From Cyclobacterium marinum DSM 745 (GTDB lineage: Bacteria > Bacteroidota > Bacteroidia > Cytophagales > Cyclobacteriaceae), in contig NC_015914.1 in NCBI RefSeq assembly GCF_000222485.1, positions 2,490,501 through 2,554,500 of the forward strand: a stretch of 64,000 nucleotides of DNA, read 5' to 3'. Under the pieces are notes generated by a model. The model was not told the origin of the DNA. It saw only the letters and a program-made list of their open reading frames with translations, and ran no database searches. Of this stretch, positions 18,956 through 27,576 are shown in pieces. A program made the position numbers and the translations under genes. The first letter of the stretch is position 1; each line of letters opens with the position of its first letter.

Positions 18956-19693
18956 GGCTTTTATTCAGACCTATTTTCGAATGTAGATAAAGCACTGATC
19001 TTTCATTTGATCGAATTTTCACCCATTTGGTAAGAATAGATGGATAGCTACATCTCAGGGAATACTTTTAGAACAATCATTTAAAGTAGGAATCATCAAA
19101 ACGCATAGCCTTTCACACATTACAGGATTAGGTTAGTTAGTCGACCTTTAAAGAAGGTTTTCATGATAAAGTACTAATGTGAATAATATGAATATTTTTA
19201 TAATAAATTATTTGGAAGATTAAAAAGCTGATAGGATGAGTGTATGATAATCAGCCCTATAAAAAATTTATGATAATAAGGATAAACAAGTTGTTAAGCT
19301 GCTTGGCTTCTTTTTTGTTTTAATAAAACAATTTTTTCTATAAATATGTCTAAAATTCGAATTGTAATATTTTGGTAAAATCTCTGCAGGATCCTTTATT
19401 AAAACCATTATAATAAAGATTTTAAAGTATTTCATTGGGGTGTAAATATTTACTTTGTAATTATTTCATTAAAATATCGAAGTATACTAAGATTTTATTT
19501 TTGCTTTATTGAACTAAATTATTGTATCTTTGTGATGGGTGATTAAGCAACTTTTTATACTTATTCTTTTTTTTAGAAAATAATTGGAGGTTATTTCGAA
19601 TTAATTTTTCCTAACCTCCCTTTCTCTATTGATCATATTTTCAGGTTCTAAATGCCTTGTTTTACATTAAACCTGAGTAATTGAATAGTCTTT
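18956..19693. other. Intergenic region, 738 bp, AT-rich
   Basis: No open frame, tRNA or known RNA family was found in this long gap. The only clear element is the promoter at 19500-19532. The segment from 19033 to 19450 is strongly AT-rich and without obvious repeats or long hairpins. Confidence 0.5.
19500..19532 (+). promoter_or_regulatory. Bacteroidota-type promoter for the DUF4421 gene
   Basis: TTTG at 19500-19503, a 21-bp spacer and TATCTTTG at 19525-19532 match both consensus elements. The transcript would begin near 19539, leaving a leader of about 155 nt. Confidence 0.75.
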
Positions 19694-20710
19694 ATGAAAT
19701 ATAGCTTAGCATTTATCTTGTTGATCTTGACCTTACATCCGCCGGTGTTGGCTCAAGATACTGTAGATTCTATAGCGTATTATCAGACTTATCCGGATCA
19801 ATTGGTGTTGCGCACTTATATGTCAAGAAAATACACCGGGTTGGGTCTAAGAATTGAGGATGTCCATTATTGGTATAGGCCAAACTCTACCTTAAATATG
19901 GGAGTTGGAGCAACATTTGAAGGACTTACTCTCAATTTAGCATATGGTTTTGGCTTCTTAAATCCTGATAAAAGTCGTGGTGAGACAAAGTATTTAGATT
20001 TGCAGGCACATTCTTATCCTAAGGACTGGGTGATTGATTTTTTCGGACAATTCTATAATGGGTATTATTTAGAAAGAGGAAGCTCCATTGAAATAAGGAA
20101 TGATTTAAGAATTTTTCCGGGGATGAAACTAAGAAAATTAGGTGCCTCGGTTCAATATTTATTCAATGGGGATAAGTTTTCATACAGAGCTGCTTTTCTT
20201 CAAAATGAATGGCAAAAGATTTCATCGGGTTCATTTTTGGCCGGAGTTGAAATGTATGGAGGGCAGGTAAGGAATGCCGAAGGAATACTTCCTTCTGAAG
20301 CTAATGCAATAAATTTTGATCAAATAAAGTATTTCGAAATTGGTCCCAACCTAGGTTATGCTTATTCCTGGGTTTTTAAAAAACATTTTTTCATCACTTT
20401 ATCTGCTGCTACAAGTCTTGCTTTAGGCAGGACATATTTAAATTTTGAAGATGGGCATAACCAGAGTAATTGGTCCGTCCGACCTAATTATTTCTTAAGA
20501 GGTTTTACTGGATATAATTCGGATAAATGGTCTGTAAATGTAAACTATGTTTACAATCAAGTTAATTTAGTTCCGGTTAATGATTACCTGATTAATCTGG
20601 GTACCGGAAATTACCGGTTGAATGTTATTTACCGAATAAGCCCGAGGGGTGGATTATCGAAAAAGTTGAATTGGGTAAGTCGGTTTAAAAATAAACTGAT
20701 TAAAAAATAA
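19694..20710 (+). CDS. DUF4421 family outer-membrane beta-barrel protein
   Basis: The 338-residue protein has a signal peptide (LAFILLILTLHPPVLAQ). The mature part alternates aromatic beta-strands and carries the DUF4421 look: YWYRPNSTLNMGVGA followed by LTLNLAYGFGFLNPD, then DLQAHSYPKDWVIDFF. It probably forms an outer-membrane barrel, with the last strand near YRLNVIYRISP. Function of the family is unknown. It has its own promoter with a long leader. Confidence 0.75.
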   Translation: MKYSLAFILLILTLHPPVLAQDTVDSIAYYQTYPDQLVLRTYMSRKYTGLGLRIEDVHYWYRPNSTLNMGVGATFEGLTLNLAYGFGFLNPDKSRGETKYLDLQAHSYPKDWVIDFFGQFYNGYYLERGSSIEIRNDLRIFPGMKLRKLGASVQYLFNGDKFSYRAAFLQNEWQKISSGSFLAGVEMYGGQVRNAEGILPSEANAINFDQIKYFEIGPNLGYAYSWVFKKHFFITLSAATSLALGRTYLNFEDGHNQSNWSVRPNYFLRGFTGYNSDKWSVNVNYVYNQVNLVPVNDYLINLGTGNYRLNVIYRISPRGGLSKKLNWVSRFKNKLIKK

Positions 20711-21206
20711 GATTTTTTTCCTATTGGGTATCCACTTGGCTAACCCGAATTGACTGATTTTTTTGAATTAATTTAGCGTTAAGTTTTTCTCAGATTTAGG
20801 CGCTTGTTTTCTTGTGCATTTTTCAGCGCAACTGAAAACAGGGACTGTTCAAGCTCTCCAAATTGATAAGGTTTACAACCTTACTCATCTCCTGTTAGCT
20901 TTCTATTTTACTTAAGCGATTTATTGACAAGGATTTGAAGAGGTTATTTTGGCAGGTGAGCTTAATCTTAGTCGTGTTATTTTTTAAATTAAAGTAAATT
21001 TGGTTAAACTGCTTTAAAGTATGGGTGTCTCAGAATAAATAATTACTTAACATTGAGATAACAAAATAGAAATGCCTAATTAAATAGAGTATGTTGGCTG
21101 ACCTTTTGGTTAGGTGTTTATTTGCCAATATATATTGTGTTTGAAGTAGTATGTTTTCCAGTATTGTAGTATAATTAAAAAAAAGAATAAACTATAAAAA
21201 TAATTT
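20711..21206 (+). promoter_or_regulatory. Leader region of the SusC/SusD operon, 496 bp
   Basis: No gene is seen. TAAATTTG at 20995-21002 matches the -7 consensus; no good -33 element is visible, so the promoter call is weak. If used, the susC leader would be about 200 nt. No anti-sigma, ECF sigma or hybrid sensor gene adjoins this SusCD pair. Confidence 0.35.
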
Positions 21207-24200
21207 ATGGTGAAGAGGTTTACAAAATTCAATAACTGGTATCATTTAATTATACTATGTTTCCTGATAGGATCCATGGTTCCAGATGTGATGGCCCAAA
21301 GTAGAAAGGTCACAGGAAAGGTCACCTCAACAGGAGATGGCTTAGGTATCCCCGGAGTAAATGTATTGCTGCAGGGAGGTCAAACAGGCACAGCCACAGA
21401 TGTCAATGGAGAGTATTCCATAACTGTGCCCGACAACAATGCGGTATTGGTCTTTTCCTTTATAGGATTTGAGCCTGTAAATGAAGTGGTAGGTAACCGT
21501 TCTGTAATCAATGTTTCGCTTTCAGAAGACGCTTCGGAAATGAATGAAGTGGTTGTCACTGCCCTTGGAATTAAGAGGGAGGAAATCTCTTTAGGCTATT
21601 CCATTGAACGTGTGGAAGGAGAGGAGATGACCAGAGTAGCCCAAGAAAGCTTCCTGAATGCCATGGCCGGTAAAGTGGCAGGTGCTACCATCAGTACTAC
21701 AGGGGGTACAGGTTCTTCGGTAAGTATGGTTATTAGAGGGGCCACCTCATTAAATACTGACAACCAACCACTCTTTGTAGTGGATGGTGTTCCGATTGCC
21801 AATACGCTAAATAATGTCTCTTCTGTTGGCTCAGAAAATAGGGTTGATTATGGAAATGCGATTTCGGGGCTTAACCCTGATGATATTGCAGACATTTCTA
21901 TTCTGAAAGGACCAAGTGCTGCAGCCCTTTATGGATCCCGAGCAGGAAATGGAGTGGTACTTATTACCACCAAAGGAGGTAATGTAGATCGATTAACAAT
22001 CAATGTAAGTACCAATACGGTTTTTGATGTGCCCTATAAATTCCTTAAATGGCACAGTAAATTTGGTGCAGGACAATATTCTGCAATTCCTGTAGATGTT
22101 AGTGGTAATCCATTGACCAACCCTTTTGGTAGCCTGGTTCAAGAAAACGTTAATGCTGCCTTTGGTGCAGAGCTGGACAAAGGTTATGAGCAAGTGCAGT
22201 GGAACAGTCCTTTGGATGAAAATGGTAATCCCATAGCCATGCCTTTGGTTTCCTATCCAAACAATGTTCAAAATTTTGTGCAAACTGGTATTACCACTTC
22301 CAATAGTTTTTCAATTGCCAACAGCAATGATGCCATGAACTATAGGATATCATATTCCAATATGCGGAACAAAGGGATAATACCCAATTCAGACTTGTTC
22401 AGAAACACCCTGAATATTAATTCCAATATTAAGGTAAATGATAAGTTGAATATCAGTACCAATATTGATGTTAGCCGAAACAACTCCAATAATAGACCTG
22501 CGGGAGAACGTGGAACCAACCCTTTACAGTGGGCTTATGAAACCTCTCCACATGTTAATATTCTGGATCTGGAGGATTATTGGCTTCCGGGACAAGAGGG
22601 ATTGGAACAAAAAACCATGGACGCGGGTGGAGAAGTAAGGGTGACAGATAATCCTTATTTCCTTGCCTATGAAGTGAACAATAGCTTTAAAAGGGACAGG
22701 GTATTTGGTAATGTAAAAGCAGATTGGCAGATTTCTCCATCCTTGAACTTCTTTGCTCGGTATTCCTTGGACTTATACAATGAAACCAGAGAAAGTAAAA
22801 TTGGTAGGAGTTACAGTCAGGAACCGGAAGGGGCCTATGGTATCACAGAGCTTCATGGCTTGGAAACCAATGCAGATTTCTTGCTTACCTATAATAAGGA
22901 TGTAAATGATTTTGGCATTACTCTTTCGGGCGGTGGAAACATTAGGTACCAGAATGGTAGTAATTTATTCGCAGGTACCAAGTCCGGTGTAGGCTTGATC
23001 ACCCCTGGCGTGTTTACATTAAGCAATATAGCTCCTGCGAATATTGATTACGGTAATAGTAGTTTTGAAAGAGGAATCCATAGTATTTATGGATTGGCAA
23101 ACTTTTCCTATAAGGACATGCTTTATCTAGATCTTACAGCTAGAAATGACTGGTCGAGCACTTTGCCGGATGCAGACCCATATTTCTACCCTTCTGCTGC
23201 TTTAAGTGTATTGGTCAGTGAAATGTTAGATCTACCTGAGCCTTTCAGTTTGGTCAAATTAAGAGGTGGCTATGCTTCAGTAGGGAATGATGCCAACCCT
23301 TACCAACTATTGGCTACCTTACATAACGCAGGCGCATGGGGTGATATACCAAGACTTACCTTACCATCTGCCTTGTTGAACCCTACCTTAAAACCTGAAA
23401 TAGCCACCTCTTATGAGGGGGGAATTGACCTGCATTTTTTCAACGATCGCCTTAGGTTTAGTGGAACTTACTATAAGGTCCAGAATGAAAACCAAATTCT
23501 AGGTATTGATTTACCACCATCCACTGGTTATACTTCAAAAAGAATCAATGCCGGTTTGTTGCAAAGTGAAGGGGTTGAATTATCTCTTGGAACCGATATT
23601 ATCCGAAACAATAATTGGGACTGGTCAGTCAATCTGAATCTTACCCGTAACAGGACCAAAATTATTGAATTGGCTGATAATATGCCATATTACCCTTTAT
23701 GGTCAGATGCCAGAGGGGGCTCATGGACATATGTGGGAGAAGAGATTGGGGATATTTATGATGCTGAGGTGGTAACTGTTAAAGATCCGGAATCACCCTA
23801 TTTTGGTTATCCGATTTTGGATCAAACCGGAAAATGGCAAAGCATAGATGCGGTAAGTTCAAGAAATAAAATAGGTAATTTCAATCCGGATTTTGTATTG
23901 GGTATGCAAACTTCATTGTCTTACAAGAACTTTCATTTGAACTTGACTTTTGATTGGAGAAGTGGAGGTGACTTTGTGTCCCAAACCTACCGATTCGGTG
24001 AGGAGCATGGCAGGTCATCAGTATTCTTGGATAAGCTGATCAATCCGGGAGAATTGGAAGGAGAAGCACTGAAGAATTACCTTGTGGACAACCAGGAGTC
24101 TATGATTTTAATCAATGGCAACAATTTTCCACTAGTAGGTGGACCTACTCCTGAATACGGTAGTTATCCATTTACCTTTGGACCTTTTACCTTGCCTCAT

Positions 24201-24638
24201 GGAGGTGTTTTCATACCGGGGGTGTATGCCACAGAATTTGATGACAATGGGAATCCTACTGCTTATGCCGAAAACCTGGGTGAAAATATTGGCGAGCCCG
24301 GAGGAACTTTAACCTTGCCTTATGCAGGTAGTACCGCCTGGAGTTTTGCTAGGGCATTCCTATATGATGCTTCCTTTGTGAAATTGAGAGAAGTTTCTTT
24401 TGGATATGATCTGCCCCAAACCTTTGCCAATTCACTAAAAATGCAGAATCTTAGTTTTTCTGTTTACAGCCGAAATATTATCCTTTGGACCGCAGCAAAA
24501 ATTAATATAGATCCTGAGATGGCCTTTCAACCTTCTTCAGGAACCCAAGCAGGAACCCAATTCAAGCAAGGAATAGAAAGGTGGAATGTGATGCCTTGGG
24601 TGATGCCAATAGGGTTTAAAATAAATGCTACTTTTTAA
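21207..24638 (+). CDS. SusC/RagA-family TonB-linked outer-membrane transporter
   Basis: The 1143-residue protein imports oligosaccharides or other ligands with its SusD partner. It has a signal peptide, a carboxypeptidase-regulatory-like beta domain (VTGKVTSTGDGLGIPGVNV, about 33-110), a TonB-box region near EVVVTALGIKREE, the plug (NAMAGKVAGATIS; DISILKGPSAAALYGS; NGVVLITTK) and a 22-strand barrel ending in an aromatic-rich strand (KINATF). There is no N-terminal anti-sigma signalling (STN) domain. The plug signature of SusC is clear. The nearby GH78 and GH29 genes are not adjacent, so substrate is not assigned. Confidence 0.94.
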   Translation: MVKRFTKFNNWYHLIILCFLIGSMVPDVMAQSRKVTGKVTSTGDGLGIPGVNVLLQGGQTGTATDVNGEYSITVPDNNAVLVFSFIGFEPVNEVVGNRSVINVSLSEDASEMNEVVVTALGIKREEISLGYSIERVEGEEMTRVAQESFLNAMAGKVAGATISTTGGTGSSVSMVIRGATSLNTDNQPLFVVDGVPIANTLNNVSSVGSENRVDYGNAISGLNPDDIADISILKGPSAAALYGSRAGNGVVLITTKGGNVDRLTINVSTNTVFDVPYKFLKWHSKFGAGQYSAIPVDVSGNPLTNPFGSLVQENVNAAFGAELDKGYEQVQWNSPLDENGNPIAMPLVSYPNNVQNFVQTGITTSNSFSIANSNDAMNYRISYSNMRNKGIIPNSDLFRNTLNINSNIKVNDKLNISTNIDVSRNNSNNRPAGERGTNPLQWAYETSPHVNILDLEDYWLPGQEGLEQKTMDAGGEVRVTDNPYFLAYEVNNSFKRDRVFGNVKADWQISPSLNFFARYSLDLYNETRESKIGRSYSQEPEGAYGITELHGLETNADFLLTYNKDVNDFGITLSGGGNIRYQNGSNLFAGTKSGVGLITPGVFTLSNIAPANIDYGNSSFERGIHSIYGLANFSYKDMLYLDLTARNDWSSTLPDADPYFYPSAALSVLVSEMLDLPEPFSLVKLRGGYASVGNDANPYQLLATLHNAGAWGDIPRLTLPSALLNPTLKPEIATSYEGGIDLHFFNDRLRFSGTYYKVQNENQILGIDLPPSTGYTSKRINAGLLQSEGVELSLGTDIIRNNNWDWSVNLNLTRNRTKIIELADNMPYYPLWSDARGGSWTYVGEEIGDIYDAEVVTVKDPESPYFGYPILDQTGKWQSIDAVSSRNKIGNFNPDFVLGMQTSLSYKNFHLNLTFDWRSGGDFVSQTYRFGEEHGRSSVFLDKLINPGELEGEALKNYLVDNQESMILINGNNFPLVGGPTPEYGSYPFTFGPFTLPHGGVFIPGVYATEFDDNGNPTAYAENLGENIGEPGGTLTLPYAGSTAWSFARAFLYDASFVKLREVSFGYDLPQTFANSLKMQNLSFSVYSRNIILWTAAKINIDPEMAFQPSSGTQAGTQFKQGIERWNVMPWVMPIGFKINATF

Positions 24639-24670
24639 ATGTTAGTTTTCAACTGATAAACGAAATTACT

Positions 24671-26329
24671 ATGATTATCAAAAATAAATTAATTTTCGGT
24701 TGGGCGCTTTTATTGCTGTGTACCTTTTCCTGTAAGGAAGATCTCATAGAGATGAATATTAACCCAAATGCTGCAAGCCCTGAGTCGGCCAATCCCAACC
24801 TTGTGCTGTCAACGGTATTGACTGAAGCAGGTAAAACGGTACTGGATCTTGGTTACCAAGACATCGCCGGAGTAATGCAACATACGCAAAAAGATGGCTG
24901 GTCCGGTTCTCATAATTCCTATGACTGGAACAGAAGCAACAGTTGGTCAGGATATTATGCCATTCTTAGAAACAACAAATTTGTATACGAAAAGGCTGTA
25001 GAACTGGATCAAGAACTGCATCAGGGAGTTACTTTGGTGATTCGCGGAATGATGTTCGGTTTGATTACAGATCTATGGGGGGATGCACCTTATTCACAAG
25101 CACTCAAAGGAGCTGAAGGAACCCCTGAGGGAACTTTTCCTGTATTTGATATGCAGGAAGACATTTATCGAGGTATTCTTGATGAATTGGAAATGGCAAA
25201 TCAATTGCTATCCAAACCTCAATCCGCCTATAATAGCTCCATTGAAAGTGCAGACCCATATTTTTATGGAGATCCTGCCAAATGGCAAAAGATGGCCAAT
25301 TCACTTAGACTTCGGTTTTACATGAGGTTGTCAGAGAAATTACCGGATTTTGCCAAGCAAGGTATAGAAGGAATTTTAGCCGATCCGGGTACCAACCCTA
25401 TCATTACTGATCCGGGAGATGATGCGGCCATGTCTTTTAACACAGAAAGCGAAGGGAGCAGCTGGCCAAACAACACCAAATTTGATGTGGATGCAAGTAA
25501 CTACAGGCGGTTAAAAATGTGCGAAACGTTGGTAGAAGCCATGCGGGCAAAAAATGACCCAAGACTTGGGGTTTGGGCCAATCCTGTGGAAATACCTTTG
25601 GTGGTGGATGCCAGTTTGCCTGCAGGAACCGATGTAATACAAGATGGAAAAAGATACCTTTCTCCTGATGTATTGGAAGCAAGGAATGTTGCCTTAGAAG
25701 ACATCAGTCAAAACCAGGATTATGTAGGAATTCCCCCGGGAATAGCCGGAGCGCAAGTTTATAACCTAAGTCCGGATGCCAACCAAGCTGCATTTAATCC
25801 ACATGTTTCATGGTTAAATGATCGATACAGAGAACCAAATGGACCTTTGTTAAAAGCCAGATTGATTTCTGCCACTGAAGTTAATTTTATTTTAGCTGAA
25901 GCAGCCTTAAAAGGTTGGGCTGTTGGAGGAACCGCAGAAGACTATTACAATAAAGCAATCCAGTCCTCTTTTGCTACTTGGGGCTTATCTGATCAAGCTG
26001 AAGTTTATCTTCAACAAGAAAATGTAATGTTTGATGGTACGGTTAAACAAATAATTGAACAAAAATGGATTTCTTCCTGGACCGCAGCAGCGGAATCTTG
26101 GTTTGATTACCGAAGAACAGGCTATCCCGAATTAGAGGCCGGGCCTTATACTATAAGATCCGCTATTCCTGTTCGTTTTTATTATATGACAGATGAGCGA
26201 AACCTCAATGAGGCAAATGCTGAGCTTGCCATAAGTCGATTGGAGACAACCAACTATTCAGAAGTAGATGGAGCCAATAGTGCTTGGTCAAAACCTTGGG
26301 TTATTCAGGGTACCGGTAAGCCATGGTAA
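24671..26329 (+). CDS. SusD/RagB-family surface lipoprotein
   Basis: The 552-residue ligand-binding partner of SusC caps the transporter from the cell surface. A lipoprotein signal (LLLCTFSCKED) has the cysteine near residue 21. The region around MNINPNAASPESANPNLVLS and SWSGYYAILRNNKFVYEKA belongs to the SusD-like_2 type with TPR-like helices. LITDLWGDAPYSQALKG and NFILAEAALKGW are family-typical. It starts 32 bp after susC and ends at a strong terminator, so the pair forms a two-gene operon. Confidence 0.93.
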   Translation: MIIKNKLIFGWALLLLCTFSCKEDLIEMNINPNAASPESANPNLVLSTVLTEAGKTVLDLGYQDIAGVMQHTQKDGWSGSHNSYDWNRSNSWSGYYAILRNNKFVYEKAVELDQELHQGVTLVIRGMMFGLITDLWGDAPYSQALKGAEGTPEGTFPVFDMQEDIYRGILDELEMANQLLSKPQSAYNSSIESADPYFYGDPAKWQKMANSLRLRFYMRLSEKLPDFAKQGIEGILADPGTNPIITDPGDDAAMSFNTESEGSSWPNNTKFDVDASNYRRLKMCETLVEAMRAKNDPRLGVWANPVEIPLVVDASLPAGTDVIQDGKRYLSPDVLEARNVALEDISQNQDYVGIPPGIAGAQVYNLSPDANQAAFNPHVSWLNDRYREPNGPLLKARLISATEVNFILAEAALKGWAVGGTAEDYYNKAIQSSFATWGLSDQAEVYLQQENVMFDGTVKQIIEQKWISSWTAAAESWFDYRRTGYPELEAGPYTIRSAIPVRFYYMTDERNLNEANAELAISRLETTNYSEVDGANSAWSKPWVIQGTGKPW

Positions 26330-26351
26330 ATAATGAATTCAATTTTATAGG

Positions 26352-26385
26352 AAAAAGGACTTTTCGAAAGAAAAGTCCTTTTTTT
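26352..26385 (+). terminator. Rho-independent terminator after susD
   Basis: A perfect 14-bp stem with GAAA tetraloop and T-run, 22 bp after the susD stop. It lies inside a longer frame extension of the next gene, which argues against starting that gene at 26323. Confidence 0.93.
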
Positions 26386-26448
26386 GCTTATGGTTGGGCA
26401 TTAGATTTGCTTATTCGCCTTAAATTGCAAAATAACCGCTCTTGCATT

Positions 26449-27522
26449 ATGAAATTACTGAATTTAAAATCCCTTAATAGCTTATTTATTATTGCGCTCC
26501 TAGTACTGGGCTCTTGTACTAAAAATGTATCATTGACCAGGTTGATGCCTGCAGAAATTAACGTTCCAAACCATATACAACGATTATTAATTGTAGACAG
26601 GACCAAACCTGAAAGCCAAGGGGTAGCCATTATCGAAGGAATTCTTACAGGGGAGTTGCCTTTTGAAGTGAAGAATGCTATAGATGGAACCTTGGCTTCT
26701 GTGCAACAAGAGCTGAGTACCTCCCCACGGTATAAAATTGTAAGGGCCAATGAGCGGTTGACAGGCGGTTTATTTTCGCAAACATTTCCCAATCCATTGA
26801 ATCGAGAAATGTTGCGGGCTCTTTGTATGCGTTACCAGGCAGATGCTGTATTGACCTTGGAAAAGTTCAGTTCGGATTTTGTCCTAACAGATAAGAAGAT
26901 TACTATTAAGAAGGAGGTAGGCAAAGGTGAAGATGCCCGAACCATCGAAGTACCCGGGGTTTTGGTGGAAGGAGTTGCTACTGTTCGGGTAGGATTCAGG
27001 TTGTATGATCCTGAGAGCGGATCAATTTTGGATCAGGATGATCTGGTGAAAAATAACCTTTGGTCTGCCGAGGCTGAGACTAAGACCCAAGCAATGGCCT
27101 TGCTTATAGAAAAAGCGCAGGCTACCAGGTATGTTGGGCAGATGGCAGGTGCAGCCTATGTCCGGAGAATTGCTCCAATGTACCTCGATATAAACCGTAC
27201 TTTCTATGCCAAATCAAAGAAAAATACCTATTTAGAAACAGGTGCACGCTATGCAGAGGTAGATAAATGGGGAAATGCCATCCAAAGTTGGGAAGAAGGT
27301 TTATCGTTTCCTGCTGACGAAAAAACCTATGGCAAGCTGTGCTATAATATTGCTTTGGGACAAGAGGTTCTTGGAGATTTGTTTTTGGCCAAGGAATGGG
27401 CAGCAAAAGCTTATACTCAGTATGGTTTTAAGCCGGGAAGGACCTACGCTGAGGAAATAGACCGTAGAATGATGGAAGATGAATTGCTTCACCAGCAATT
27501 GAGTTCTCCTCAAAATCAGTAA
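26449..27522 (+). CDS. DUF6340-like lipoprotein with C-terminal helical repeats
   Basis: The start is set at the ATG at 26449, giving a 357-residue lipoprotein with LFIIALLVLGSC as lipobox. The upstream frame (to 26323) crosses the susD terminator. The N-terminal half (LMPAEINVPNHIQRLLIVDR; RYQADAVLTLEKFSSDF) resembles the DUF6340 family; the C-terminal third (YAEVDKWGNAIQSWEEG) looks like TPR repeats. TAGATTTG at 26402-26409 may be its -7 box, with a poor -33 element. Function unknown; it is probably attached to the outer membrane. Confidence 0.65.
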   Translation: MKLLNLKSLNSLFIIALLVLGSCTKNVSLTRLMPAEINVPNHIQRLLIVDRTKPESQGVAIIEGILTGELPFEVKNAIDGTLASVQQELSTSPRYKIVRANERLTGGLFSQTFPNPLNREMLRALCMRYQADAVLTLEKFSSDFVLTDKKITIKKEVGKGEDARTIEVPGVLVEGVATVRVGFRLYDPESGSILDQDDLVKNNLWSAEAETKTQAMALLIEKAQATRYVGQMAGAAYVRRIAPMYLDINRTFYAKSKKNTYLETGARYAEVDKWGNAIQSWEEGLSFPADEKTYGKLCYNIALGQEVLGDLFLAKEWAAKAYTQYGFKPGRTYAEEIDRRMMEDELLHQQLSSPQNQ

Positions 27523-27527
27523 AATTA

Positions 27528-27563
27528 ACCCGGATTAGGAAAAATGAATAACCTAACCCGGGT
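27528..27563. terminator. Hairpin between convergent genes
   Basis: ACCCGGATTAGG pairs with CCTAACCCGGGT with one mismatch. It lies between two converging genes and may end both transcripts, although T-runs are weak. Confidence 0.55.
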
Positions 27564-27576
27564 ATAAATTTGTTTA

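Noticed and set aside
26323..26448. Upstream extension of the DUF6340-like gene
   Set aside because: It crosses the perfect susD terminator and would spoil the lipoprotein signal at 26449.
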